Counted from the first letter of the stretch, positions 15,729 to 24,487 are shown. The stretch is DNA of 64,000 nucleotides from Mesorhizobium sophorae (GCF_002270415.1 NZ_NNRI01000003.1:1-64000); one strand, 5' to 3'. Notes: generated by a model from the sequence alone, not told the origin. Program-made: numbers and translations.

Positions 15729-16759
15729 TCACCAGTGGCCTATGAGCGGCTCCCTGTAGCGCTCGCCGTTCGTCATCAGTGCCCAGACCATGCGGGCAGT
15801 CTTGTTGGCCAGCGCAACTGCTGCAACCTTGGTCGTTCGCCGCGCCATCAACTGCACAAGCCATGGCCTCCTGGTCCCGTTCCGCTCGGCATAGCGGATG
15901 ACCGCCATCGCGCCGACCACAAGCAACTGTCGTAGATAGCGATTGCCGGCCTTGGAGATGCTGCCGAGCCTCTCCTTTCCCCCGCTTGAGTTCTGCTTCG
16001 GCACGAGCCCGATCCATGCCGACAGACTGCGCCCCGACTTGAACGCATGCGCATCGGCGACCGTAGCCACGAATGCACTCGCCAGCAGCGGGCCAACGCC
16101 CGGGATCTCCATCAACCTCCGGCCAAGCTCGGTCCCTCGCGCACTCGCCCGGACCCGGCGATCGTTCTCAAGAATCTGTTCCTTCACGACATTGAGCTGC
16201 GCCTCGAGCATGCGCAGGCAAAGTCGTGCGTCGGCCGGTATCCTGGCATCGTTCTCGTCGTTGATGACCACGAGCAGTTGCTCAATTCCATTACGCCCGG
16301 TCGGCGCCACGACCCCGAACTCAGACAGGTGTGACCGCAATGCGTTCGATATCTGAGTGCGCTGGCGGTTGAGCATCAACCGGACGCGGTGCAGCATCAT
16401 AACGCTTTGCTGGTCGGGCGACTTCACTGGCACGAAGCGCATAGTCGGTCGTGTCACGGCCTCGCAGATGGCTTCTGCGTCTGCAGCATCATTCTTCTGC
16501 CGCTTCAGATAGGGCTTCACATACTGTGCCGGCAGTAGTCGCACATCGTGGCACGTGCGATCAGTTCGCGGGCCCAGTAATGCGATGAACTGCACGCCTC
16601 GATCCCCACCAAGCATCGCGGCAAGCTCTCGAAGAACGCCAGTACGCGCCCACGCGTCAGCTTCCTGCGAACGGAAACCTCACCAGCCGCATCCACGCCG
16701 TGCACTTGAAACACGGACTTCGCAATATCCAGACCGACCGTCATAACGTTGCTCATCAT
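15729..16759 (-). pseudogene. IS110-family transposase, frameshifted
   Basis: The N-terminal frame starts at ATG 16759 (MMSNVMTVGLDIAKSVFQVH) with the first Asp of the DEDD catalytic domain and GIEACSSSHYWARELIAR. It then goes out of frame near 16555 and stops at 16517. Shifting by one base continues HDVRLLPAQYVKPYLKRQKN, the acidic pair in KNDAADAEAI, and the C-terminal Transposase_20 part (MEIPGVGPLLASAFVATV and AWIGLVPKQNSSGG), ending at 15729. Catalytic and C-terminal domains are otherwise complete, so a single lesion separates it from a normal product of about 340 residues. It is divergent from the intact IS110 gene at 16944 and belongs to a different subgroup judging by sequence. Confidence 0.85.
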
Positions 16760-16872
16760 AGCGCTCCTCCATCTCTGATCCCCCGAACATACCGCAGGGA
16801 GGGAGGAGAGCCGTCCACATGGGGTAATCGCGGGAGCGACGCGCCCTAGAACCGATCATAGCCTTGGAGGGT

Positions 16873-16943
16873 GGCTGTTCCCCGATAAGATGAAATTCGG
16901 GCTCACGACCTGACGCCGGGCCCAGCATCAACGGAGAACAGCC
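16873..16943 (+). promoter_or_regulatory. Inverted repeat covering the IS110 ribosome binding site
   Basis: GGCTGTTCCCCG (16873-16884) can pair with CGGAGAACAGCC (16932-16943), eleven of twelve positions matching. The right arm holds the GGAG ribosome site and ends directly before ATG 16944. If the RNA folds this way, translation of the transposase would be held down until the left arm is absent or the structure opens. Confidence 0.55.
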
Positions 16944-17969
16944 ATGACAGAATATATTGGTCTCGACGTGTCGATGAAAGAGACGGCAGTATCGATCCGC
17001 CGTGAAGGCGAACGGATTTGGCGCGGGAAGTGCGCATCTGATCCCAACATCATTGCTGAGCTTGTCCGCAAGCGGGCACCGGCCGCAAAGCGCGTCGTGT
17101 TCGAAACCGGCCCGCTGTCGGTGTGGTTCTATCATGCGCTGCGCGCCGAGGGATTGCCAGCCATCTGCATCGATGCGCGCCATGCCAAAGCCGCTCTCGA
17201 TATGGCGGCGAACAAGACGGATGCGAATGATGCCGATGGTTTGGCGCGTCTTGCTGAAGCAGGGTTCTTTCGCGAGGTACGCGTGAAAGGCTTCGACAGT
17301 ATGTTGACCCGCACGCTCGTGGCAGCACGCACCCGGCTGGTCCGGATCACCGTCGAGCTTTCCAACCAGATCCGAGGGATCATGAAAACGTTCGGCCTGG
17401 TCGTTCCCGCAGGTAAGGGAACTACATTCGAAAAGAATGTCCGGAGCCTTCTTATCGATCAGAACGAGCTTGCTCCTATCGTGCTACCGATGTTGGAGGC
17501 TTGGCGCAGCATTCGCATTCGCGCCGCCGAGCTCGGGCGCCAACTGGTTGCGGGTGCTCGTCAAAGCCAAGCCTGCCGCATCCTCATGTCGATCCCCGGC
17601 ATCGGCGCGATCACCGCGACCTCTTTCGTCACCGCCGTTGAAGATCCAAACAACTTCAAGAAGTCCCGCTCTGTAGCCGCATGGATAGGCCTGACAACTC
17701 CCCGCTACCAATCGGGAGAAGTCGATTTTGACGGCCATATATCCCGGCGCGGCGATCGACATTTGCGGGGGCTCCTCTACGAGGCCGCGGCGGTCATCCT
17801 GACACGCAGCTCGATCGACAGCAGCCTGCGCACGTGGGGCCTCAAGCTCCGGGAGAGGATTGGCTTCAAACGAGCTGCCGTGGCTGTGGCGCGCAAACTG
17901 GCGGTGATAATGCATTCGATGCTCAAAACCGGTGAGTTCTTTGATCGAAATGCAGGCGCCACAGCATGA
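16944..17969 (+). CDS. IS110-family transposase, intact
   Basis: 341 residues from ATG 16944. The N-terminal DEDD domain has Asp in YIGLDVSMKETAVSI, Glu in VFETGPLSVWFYHAL, and the acidic pair in NKTDANDADGLARLAE (about residues 93-108). The C-terminal Transposase_20 domain has ILMSIPGIGAITATSFV near 213 and AWIGLTTPRYQSGEV. The conserved Ser of IS110 enzymes is presumably in HISRRGDRHLRGLLYE. IS110 elements excise and insert as circles without terminal inverted repeats. Recent work describes a structured RNA from their non-coding ends that guides target choice, and whether this element has one cannot be judged by eye. It is complete and probably functional. Confidence 0.9.
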   Translation: MTEYIGLDVSMKETAVSIRREGERIWRGKCASDPNIIAELVRKRAPAAKRVVFETGPLSVWFYHALRAEGLPAICIDARHAKAALDMAANKTDANDADGLARLAEAGFFREVRVKGFDSMLTRTLVAARTRLVRITVELSNQIRGIMKTFGLVVPAGKGTTFEKNVRSLLIDQNELAPIVLPMLEAWRSIRIRAAELGRQLVAGARQSQACRILMSIPGIGAITATSFVTAVEDPNNFKKSRSVAAWIGLTTPRYQSGEVDFDGHISRRGDRHLRGLLYEAAAVILTRSSIDSSLRTWGLKLRERIGFKRAAVAVARKLAVIMHSMLKTGEFFDRNAGATA

Positions 17970-18481
17970 AATCTTGCGAATAGCGTTCAGGATCTGAGCG
18001 CCTGAGACGTCCCTGCCGGGACGTGAGCCGAGCCATTCCGCTGATGCGGTTGCACCGCTGTCTCAGCAAAGTGCGTCGTCCACATTGAAGGCTCGTCCGC
18101 GGAGCTCCATCATGCGGCGACTGATGTCGACCGCGAAGACAACCATGCACCCGGCAGCGTCGTCTCGACGCAATTACATGCTTGACGTCCCATCGGCGAT
18201 TAGACAACCGCATCATTTGCGGACTGAAGGCTTTTTGGCGCACGAAGTGCGGAAGCGGACCCATCGACCGGCGATCTAGTAGTCAGACTCGGACACTTCG
18301 AACCCTCAGACCGGCTCACGCGGGGCGGTTTGCGTAGGGCAGCTTTGCGGACGAACCTGCCGTAGGACGATACTGGGAAGCGACTTGCTGCAGCACAGCT
18401 GCGGAATTCCTGCCATTCGGGGTCGGCGCGAAGTATCAATTGAGGTCATGGGGGCCGGCGCACGCGCAGCGACAATCGGCT
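17970..18481. other. Gene-free stretch after IS110
   Basis: The first 100 or so bases (for example GACGTCCCTGCCGGGACGTG near 18007-18026, an inverted repeat) may be the non-coding right end of the IS110 element. The rest shows no supportable gene on either strand. Confidence 0.45.
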
Positions 18482-19393
18482 TCACGCGGAGGCTTGTCGC
18501 TGCATCCAGCGAAGCAGGGCTTCCAAGGCCCCGCGCCTCGGGTGCCCGGCCCGATAGACAAAGTAGAACCCGTAGCCGGGCAGAACGATATCGCTGACTC
18601 GCAGAAGACGGCCATCGCGAAGTTCCCGTGCAACAAGCACGTCACTACACAGCCCAAGACCCTGTCCGGCTACGATCGCTTCGATCCCGTGGTGCTCTTC
18701 GTGGAATTTCAGTTGCGGTGGCCGGACGATGCCGCTGATTCGGTGGCCTGCCGCTCGGGCCGCAGTCTCCCAGTGACGCCAAGTGGGCGCACCTACGTCG
18801 GTCAGGGGCCAGCCGACCTCGACACGCGGCAGATCGAGGATCGCCTGAGGCTCGATCATGCGGACGCCTCCCTGAAGAATCGACGGCGCCGCAACAACGT
18901 GGAAGGTATCGCGAAGCAGCTCCACCGCGACTCCGTCTGTCGGGGATCGCCGCGCATAACGGATCGCAACGTCAACTTCGCCCGTGCGAAGGTTCAGTAC
19001 CGTATCCGTTCCCACAAGGTCGAGCGTCGATCCCGGCGCTTCCGCTCGCCAGCTTTCCAGGCGCGGCACCAACCAGCGCGCGGCGAAGGCGCTGGTTGTC
19101 GTCACCCGAAGATGGCCGATCGGGCTGCCAGGGGTAAGGCGGGCAAGCTCGTCCGAGATCGACAGAAAAGCGTCCCGGACAACCGGCAGAAGCTGTGCGC
19201 CCGCAGTGGTGAGCTGCAACGGCCTCGGCTGGCGCTGAAAAAGGGGCTGGCCGCAATAGCGCTCCAGTAGCCGTATCTGGTGGCTGACGGCTGTGGGTGT
19301 GACGGACAGTTCCTCGGCCGCCTTCCTGAAGCTCAAAAGGCGGGCCGCGGATTCGAAGGCCTGAAGCTCTCGAAGAGGCGGAAGGCGGTGCAT
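18482..19393 (-). CDS. LysR-family transcriptional regulator (GcvA-like)
   Basis: 303 residues from ATG 19393. The winged helix-turn-helix is at the N terminus (LRELQAFESAARLLSFRKAA, then ELSVTPTAVSHQIRLLERYC), followed by a periplasmic-binding-like sensing domain with FAARWLVPRLESWRAEAPG and LNLRTGEVDVAIRYAR. These segments are typical of the GcvA/AmpR branch. An upstream in-frame start near 19459 would add a polar leader without support. It is divergent from the flavin-monooxygenase-like gene at 19498, 104 bases away, so that gene is the likely target. The inducer is unknown. Confidence 0.88.
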   Translation of the reverse strand: MHRLPPLRELQAFESAARLLSFRKAAEELSVTPTAVSHQIRLLERYCGQPLFQRQPRPLQLTTAGAQLLPVVRDAFLSISDELARLTPGSPIGHLRVTTTSAFAARWLVPRLESWRAEAPGSTLDLVGTDTVLNLRTGEVDVAIRYARRSPTDGVAVELLRDTFHVVAAPSILQGGVRMIEPQAILDLPRVEVGWPLTDVGAPTWRHWETAARAAGHRISGIVRPPQLKFHEEHHGIEAIVAGQGLGLCSDVLVARELRDGRLLRVSDIVLPGYGFYFVYRAGHPRRGALEALLRWMQRQASA

Positions 19394-19497
19394 GCGTCGA
19401 ACTCTAGATGAATTGTACTCACCTTGCCTCGAATTGTTTGCTGTTGCCCCGCATCCCATCGAGTCCGACCATTACGGCATTCTGGAAGGAGATCATC

Positions 19498-20646
19498 ATG
19501 CTGGACGGACAATCGGCATCTACCGCTGCAACCATGATCGAAAGGTTCGAACAGATCCGCCCTTTGCTGGCAGAGCAATCTGGACGCTTTGACGCGGATC
19601 GAAGGCTGTCGGACGAGGTTTTTAATGCCTTGAGCGGAGCGGGGTTCTTCCGCCTTCTGCTGCCAGCTCAATTGGGCGGATGCGGGCTTTCGCCCCTCGA
19701 CTTTATGAACGTGGTCGAGCATGCCGCAGCAGTCGACGGAACAATCGGCTGGCTCGTCGGAAACGGAGGCGGCATTTCGCGTGCTGGCGGATACCTGCCC
19801 TTGGACGCCGCACAGAAGGTTTTCGGGAAACCGTCGGCCTTCGTCGCCTCAAGCACAGGCGCGATTGGCAAGGCGGTCCCTGCTAAGGGTGGATACCGCG
19901 TCACAGGCCGGTGGCCTTTTGCCAGCGGCGCCCCACACGCCACGACCTTTGCCCCGCTTTGTGAGGTGAACGAAGGCAGTGGGCTGATCGTTCTAGCGTT
20001 CTTGCCCCGTGAGTCCGTCAATCTAGCCGACAACTGGCATGTGTCAGGGATGAGAGGCACCGGAAGCTGGGACTTTGAGGCAGACAACGCGTTCCTGCCA
20101 GCCGAATTCGTTTGCGACTTTCAGCCAAATCCTACCCACGCCGGTGTCGTCTATCGCCTTCCGGGCATTTCCGCCTTTGTCTGGACTGTTGCCACAGTGC
20201 CGCTTGGAATCGCGAAGGGCGCAATCGACGCGCTCATCTCGTTAAGCTCCAGCCACCGTCGTCAGGGAATGACCGCCCCCGTCGCAGAACGCGAACTGGC
20301 TCACGCAGAGATCGGGCGCTGCCTTTCGCAGTGTAGGGCGGCTGGCGCCTACATGCGGTCAGCCATGTCGGCCTTGTGCACGTCCGTCGAAAGCGAGGGC
20401 TCTGATCTGGTTGCGGCCCGGATCAACTACCGGCTTGCGTGTTCTCACGCTGCTGAAGTCGCAGTGAGCGTCGTACTGCGGGTGAACGATCTGATCGGAG
20501 CCCGGGCCCTCGCCGAGTCCCAGCCCTTCGAGAGGCGTGAACGCGACGTTCGCGCGGCGGCCAAGCACATCGCCATGAGTGCCGAACAGTTTGTGATCGG
20601 TGGCCGCCACGCTGTTGGCGGCGATATCAGCGGTGCAAGCTTCTAA
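19498..20646 (+). CDS. Acyl-CoA-dehydrogenase-fold flavin monooxygenase
   Basis: 382 residues from ATG 19498, with AAGGAG eight bases upstream (GGAAGGAGATCATC). The fold is that of acyl-CoA dehydrogenases, but it matches the oxygenase branch (HsaA, DszC, p-hydroxyphenylacetate hydroxylase large component type). Signs are LSDEVFNALSGAGFFRLLLP, GWLVGNGGGISRAGGYLP, GYRVTGRWPFASGAPHATTF and GMRGTGSWDFEADNAFLP, where dehydrogenases carry G-x-x-G-T/S flavin motifs; the dehydrogenase catalytic Glu is not evident. Such enzymes oxidise an aromatic or organosulphur substrate with reduced flavin from a partner reductase. No reductase gene adjoins. The divergent LysR gene is its probable regulator. Confidence 0.78.
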   Translation: MLDGQSASTAATMIERFEQIRPLLAEQSGRFDADRRLSDEVFNALSGAGFFRLLLPAQLGGCGLSPLDFMNVVEHAAAVDGTIGWLVGNGGGISRAGGYLPLDAAQKVFGKPSAFVASSTGAIGKAVPAKGGYRVTGRWPFASGAPHATTFAPLCEVNEGSGLIVLAFLPRESVNLADNWHVSGMRGTGSWDFEADNAFLPAEFVCDFQPNPTHAGVVYRLPGISAFVWTVATVPLGIAKGAIDALISLSSSHRRQGMTAPVAERELAHAEIGRCLSQCRAAGAYMRSAMSALCTSVESEGSDLVAARINYRLACSHAAEVAVSVVLRVNDLIGARALAESQPFERRERDVRAAAKHIAMSAEQFVIGGRHAVGGDISGASF

Positions 20647-21168
20647 CGATCAGCGCGCGCTGGTCCCGACGTGATCCCGCCGCTTCGATCCGCTGTAGAG
20701 CTGCCGGGGCCGGCCGATACGCATCAGACATATACGTCCCACGAATATTGCAGCGAACGTCCGTGATAAAGCGGCCAATATCGTCGGCAAAAGAGCGTCC
20801 AAATAGGACTGTCGGCGACTCTGTCGTGGGAACGAAAAAAGAAGAGAAGCAGAATTTTCGTGTGCGATTTTTGCACACGACATCGCACAACTATCTGATT
20901 TTACTTATCTATCTGCCCCATCCATCATAGGTGCAATGGCTATTCTAAATTCCTGATTTTTCGCCATTTTTCCTTTAACACTAAATCGCTAGACCTTGCC
21001 AAGTGCACACGAAATTATCGAATTTTCCCTTTCAATCATAGGCAGTCGGCACCGCCTTCAGTCGAGGGAGGCCACCAATACACGAGGATTTCAGCTCCAG
21101 GTAATCATCGATGCCATATTTAGAACCTCCCGGCCGGATCCTGACTGCTTGATGCCTCCGCGCGACGG
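20647..21168. other. AT-rich intergenic stretch with a hairpin
   Basis: There is no gene that I can support. From about 20840 to 21010 the base composition is clearly more AT-rich than its neighbours. CGTGTGC (20859-20865) pairs with GCACACG (20873-20879) across GATTTTT, a small perfect hairpin. The stretch separates the monooxygenase-like gene from the 3' end of the next LysR gene. Confidence 0.5.
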
Positions 21169-22053
21169 CTATTTAGTGCATCGCAGCGTGTTTACCAGCG
21201 CAGTTAGTGCAGCAGGCTGATGCTGGCGACTGGGGTAGTACATGAAGAAGCCGGGAATGGGGGGCGTCCAGTTCTCAAGCACTCGAATGAGGCGGTGCTC
21301 AGCAATATGCCCCGCAACCTGCTCTTCATAAGCGAGCCCAAGGCCGGCTCCGGTGAGCGCCGCCTGAATCACCAGGTTGGTATCGTCGATCACGAGCGGG
21401 CCGCTCACACCGATTGTGATCGCCTTGCGTCCCTGCTCGAACTGCCACCGATACGGACCGTTCGGAAGACGCAGGTTCAGACATCGATGATCATTTAGAT
21501 CCTTGGGCTTCCGAGGAATGCTTCGTGACGCAAAATAGCCGGGCGATCCCACTACCGCCAAACGCAACTCCTGCGAGACGCGCACCGCGATCATGTCCTT
21601 TTGAATATACTCGCCGAGTTGAATACCAACATCGAACTCGCCCGCGACAATGTCTACGGGACCAGTGACAGTGACAACGTCAAGAACGACGTCAGGGTAA
21701 GCCTCGGCGAATGCTGTGAGCCTCGGCAACAACACCATCGTCGCAGCCGACCGTGACATCACAATTCTAAGGCGTCCCGCAGGTCGGTGGCGAACGCTTT
21801 GGGCTTTGTGCAGCGCACGAGTAATTTGCTCAAGCGCCGGAGACAGCTCCTTCAAAAGAGCTGCGCCCGCTGCGGTTGGCGCGACACTCTTGGTCGTCCG
21901 AGCAAGAAGCTGGAGCTCGAGACGCTGCTCAAGTCGCCGGATCGTGTGGCTCAGGGCGGACTGGGAGACGCCCAGCTTCGCGGCAGCATGTGTAAAGCTC
22001 CGCTCGCTGGCGACGACTGCAAACGCAGCGAGTTCATTCAGCTCATTTCCCAT
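21169..22053 (-). CDS. LysR-family transcriptional regulator
   Basis: 294 residues from ATG 22053. The helix-turn-helix spans LNELAAFAVVASERSFTHAA, KLGVSQSALSHTIRRLEQRL and LLARTTKSVAPTAAGAALL. The sensing domain shows GRLRIVMSRSAATMVLLP and GEFDVGIQLGEYIQKDMIAV, typical of the large DsdC/PcpR-like group. The gene is divergent from the NTF2-like gene at 22222 across 168 bases, the usual arrangement for a LysR regulator and its target. The effector is unknown. Confidence 0.88.
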   Translation of the reverse strand: MGNELNELAAFAVVASERSFTHAAAKLGVSQSALSHTIRRLEQRLELQLLARTTKSVAPTAAGAALLKELSPALEQITRALHKAQSVRHRPAGRLRIVMSRSAATMVLLPRLTAFAEAYPDVVLDVVTVTGPVDIVAGEFDVGIQLGEYIQKDMIAVRVSQELRLAVVGSPGYFASRSIPRKPKDLNDHRCLNLRLPNGPYRWQFEQGRKAITIGVSGPLVIDDTNLVIQAALTGAGLGLAYEEQVAGHIAEHRLIRVLENWTPPIPGFFMYYPSRQHQPAALTALVNTLRCTK

Positions 22054-22221
22054 GATTTATGACGCTCACTCATGACTCCATCCTGTGCAACATATCTAGC
22101 CTCATAAGTGTCCTTGTCCTAGGTTTGACCGACAGAAAGTCGACTCGTCACCGGCTTGCCTGATGCTTGTCACGTGATTGCCGCGTGTACGAAATGGTTG
22201 GACGTAACAACGAGGTGACCC

Positions 22222-22590
22222 ATGGATACCGATGTTCGCGCTTTGCGCACCCTGGCACAGACCTATTTTGACGCCGCCTATGAGATGGATGCTGAGAAAT
22301 TTGCATCCGTATTTCATCCCTCGAGCTCCGTGACGAAGGTCGCTGGCGACGGCGACGTGGGCGTAACGCCGGTTGCGATGTGGCTTGCAGTCGTCCGCAA
22401 CACGAAAGCCCCAAAACAACAGGGCGTGAAGCGTGACGACGAGATCCTATCAGTTGACGTCGAAAGAGACCTCGCGCTTTTGAAGGTAAGATTGCGGGTA
22501 CCGCCACGCCACTTCACGGACCTCTTGTCATGCTTGAAGGTCAACGGAACCTGGAAGATCGTTCAGAAGGTGGTGACCTCGAAAACGTAA
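22222..22590 (+). CDS. NTF2-like protein (putative lumazine-binding family)
   Basis: 122 residues from ATG 22222, with GAGGTGAC just upstream. The sequence reads RALRTLAQTYFDAAYEMDAE and KFASVFHPSSSVTKVAGDGD, then a strand-rich part and the closing CLKVNGTWKIVQKVV. This is the cone-shaped NTF2/SnoaL-like fold, closest to the putative lumazine-binding group. Proteins of this size may be small enzymes (isomerase, dehydratase) or ligand binders. The gene is followed 39 bases later by an MBL-fold hydrolase, and both lie divergent from a LysR gene, suggesting a regulated two-gene catabolic unit. Function remains open. Confidence 0.75.
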   Translation: MDTDVRALRTLAQTYFDAAYEMDAEKFASVFHPSSSVTKVAGDGDVGVTPVAMWLAVVRNTKAPKQQGVKRDDEILSVDVERDLALLKVRLRVPPRHFTDLLSCLKVNGTWKIVQKVVTSKT

Positions 22591-22629
22591 CGGCTTCAAG
22601 CCCCGTACTAGAAGATTAAATTCGCCCGT

Positions 22630-23454
22630 ATGACAGGTTGCCCCGTGAAATTTCTGTCTCAAAGCGCCAACACCATGGCCTGTGCTTCGGGATCATCGAA
22701 GGTTTGGTCGCTCTCCGACGGATATGTCGACCTGCCGGCCCAATTGCTCAGAGATCCGAACGACAAGATATATACGCAAACAGTATCGCCTCAGCGGGAA
22801 GAGGCGCTCGTTCGACTTTCGGTCAACTGCTTCTTGATCGATCGCTCCGGCATCGACCGCATCTTGATAGATTGTGGGGCGGGGGGAAGTTGGGAGCCGT
22901 CCATGGGCCACCTCGAGGAGGCCATGTTCGAGGCAGGCATCGACACATCATCCATCACGATGGTCGCCCTCACCCATGCCCATGGCGACCACATCAACGG
23001 TCTTCTTACGCCTGACGGGCGTCGAGCATTCAGAAACTTGAGCAAGATCGTGATCGGTGAGGATGCCGTTGAGGATTTCCTCGCCGAGCCGGGACTAGCG
23101 GATTTTCGGCCACTCCTGGCCCCAATCAGTGGAGGCGACCGGCTGGACGAACATTTGCTGGCGGTGGCGATACCCGGGCATGCTCCGGGCCATATGGGTT
23201 ATCTCCTCAGCACTGGCGAGGAGGATATTTTATTCTGCGGCGACCTGATCCAAGTTCCTGCTGCACAGTTTGCCCGCCCCGAGCTTGCTTGGGCCTATGA
23301 CGCTGACAAGTCCATGGCGAGGGCTAGCCGGATCAAGCTGCTCCAAGAGGCAGCGGGTGCACATACTTGGCTGGCTGGCGCCCACCTAGGTCGACCAGGC
23401 ATCGGCAGAATAGTGAAGGAGGGGCACGGATATGCATTTATTTCGGCCGTGTAG
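22630..23454 (+). CDS. MBL-fold metallo-hydrolase
   Basis: 274 residues from ATG 22630; a second ATG at 22675 is equally possible since neither has a strong ribosome site. The metal-binding motif is LTHAHGDHINGL (about residues 117-128). The later His in GHAPGHMGYLLS, the Asp in ILFCGDLIQVP and the terminal His in WLAGAHLGRPG complete the MBL set. The overall pattern resembles AHL-lactonase/glyoxalase-II-like hydrolases. The substrate is unknown. It follows the NTF2-like gene and would be co-transcribed with it. Candidate substrates are lactones or esters, but that is inference. Confidence 0.85.
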   Translation: MTGCPVKFLSQSANTMACASGSSKVWSLSDGYVDLPAQLLRDPNDKIYTQTVSPQREEALVRLSVNCFLIDRSGIDRILIDCGAGGSWEPSMGHLEEAMFEAGIDTSSITMVALTHAHGDHINGLLTPDGRRAFRNLSKIVIGEDAVEDFLAEPGLADFRPLLAPISGGDRLDEHLLAVAIPGHAPGHMGYLLSTGEEDILFCGDLIQVPAAQFARPELAWAYDADKSMARASRIKLLQEAAGAHTWLAGAHLGRPGIGRIVKEGHGYAFISAV

Positions 23455-23547
23455 CCGCCAGTTGCAGAACGAAGATGGAAGTACTGGCGAGACCATTTGC
23501 ATGCGCTCGCGCAACGCGCCGAGGTTCCCAGTTTCATACCGAAGTGA

Positions 23548-23621
23548 CGCACCCGACACGTTTCGAACGTGTGGCCTCCACCTTGCGAGGGTAGCGCTTT
23601 GTCCAACTGAGCTGCGGGTGC
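23548..23621 (-). tRNA. tRNA-Arg-like sequence, probably a degenerate copy (nominal anticodon CGC)
   Basis: The 74 bases fold as a cloverleaf on the minus strand: acceptor GCACCCG/CGGGTGC, T arm ACACG-TTCGAAA-CGTGT, anticodon arm CTACC-CTCGCAA-GGTGG. The body resembles bacterial tRNA-Arg(CCG), but the loop gives CGC at positions 34-36 instead of CCG. One D-stem pair is broken (GCTC against AAGC), and the 3' end is not followed by CCA. The acceptor lacks the G3-U70 pair needed for alanylation, so the nominal Ala anticodon does not fit. It is likely a tRNA relic, perhaps left by an integrated element. Confidence 0.55.
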
Positions 23622-23703
23622 ATCCTGCTTACGCTAGTCCCTGGTCCGACACGCCTAGAGCTTTTGCGATATGATTCCGACTGGATGACGTGCGGAGGCC
23701 AGC

Positions 23704-24063
23704 ATGGACGACACAGCCGACAGAAAACCTGTCTACGATCCCCAGCAACTGGAGCCCCTGTTGGTTTCGCGGCAGCATGCGGGCGATGTCGACGGCATGA
23801 CGGCCTTATTCGAACCCGATGCGGTGATCGACCGTGGCGGCGGAAATTTGCTGCGCGGCAAGGAGGCCATTCGCAGCTATTATGCGGAGATCGTCGCGTC
23901 CGGACGGAAGTTTGCCGTGGGCGAGCAGCGGCCGGCGCTCGTTTGCGGCGACCTTGCCCTCACATCGACCCGACTTCCCGATGGCGACGTGACCAGCGAG
24001 GTTGCCCGTCGGCAACGCGACGGCACCTGGTTATGGGTGATCGACCGTTATTCCGTCACCTGA
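23704..24063 (+). CDS. NTF2/SnoaL-like small protein
   Basis: 119 residues from ATG 23704 with GGAGG five bases upstream. DPQQLEPLLVSRQHAGDVDG and MTALFEPDAVIDRGGGNLLR, then GKEAIRSYYAEIVASGRKF and a strand-rich end with GTWLWVIDRYSVT, match the DUF4440/SnoaL-like group of the NTF2 superfamily. These are single-domain proteins with a hydrophobic pocket, and many have no known ligand. It appears monocistronic and follows the tRNA-like sequence. The family fold is well supported; no function can be assigned. Confidence 0.8.
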   Translation: MDDTADRKPVYDPQQLEPLLVSRQHAGDVDGMTALFEPDAVIDRGGGNLLRGKEAIRSYYAEIVASGRKFAVGEQRPALVCGDLALTSTRLPDGDVTSEVARRQRDGTWLWVIDRYSVT

Positions 24064-24184
24064 GCCACCAGAGGCAAGCACCTCCGGAGGAGCTTTCGAC
24101 CAGTGATTTTCGGAGCACATCTCAAACCAGGACCCGCGCCGTCACGGCACGAGACCCTCGCATGACCGTCAAGACAACAGGCCC

Positions 24185-24487
24185 TTACCGCCGCAGCGCG
24201 TACACCTTTGCCATGCTTTCGCTGGCTGCCGGCAACGCCATATCATCGTCGAGAAGGCGCGTGATGCGGGCAAAGCCTGTGAACGCTTTCCTTGCTTCCT
24301 CGGGCGACATCTGGCCCGACAAGGCGGCCGAGCAGCAATTGAGCGCGCACTGATAGACTGGACCGCGCCGTCCTGTCGGCCATTTCCTCAAGAACACCAT
24401 GGCCTCGGCAACATTATCGATTTCCTCAGCAGGATACCCCTGCCCGCGCGAAATTCGCACCGGCGAAAAGAAGTGCAGATAATCCAT
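24185..24487 (-). CDS. DUF982 family protein
   Basis: 100 residues from ATG 24487 with GGGAGG directly upstream. Characteristic parts are the start DYLHFFSPVRISRGQGYPAE, then AEAMVFLRKWPTGRRGPVYQ, ALNCCSAALSGQMSPEEARK and AFTGFARITRLLDDDM, all in the order found in DUF982, a family almost confined to Rhizobiales. The Cys pair at about residue 51 is unusual but not diagnostic. The function of DUF982 is unknown. It is convergent with the NTF2-like gene to its left and divergent from the permease on its right. Confidence 0.85.
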   Translation of the reverse strand: MDYLHFFSPVRISRGQGYPAEEIDNVAEAMVFLRKWPTGRRGPVYQCALNCCSAALSGQMSPEEARKAFTGFARITRLLDDDMALPAASESMAKVYALRR

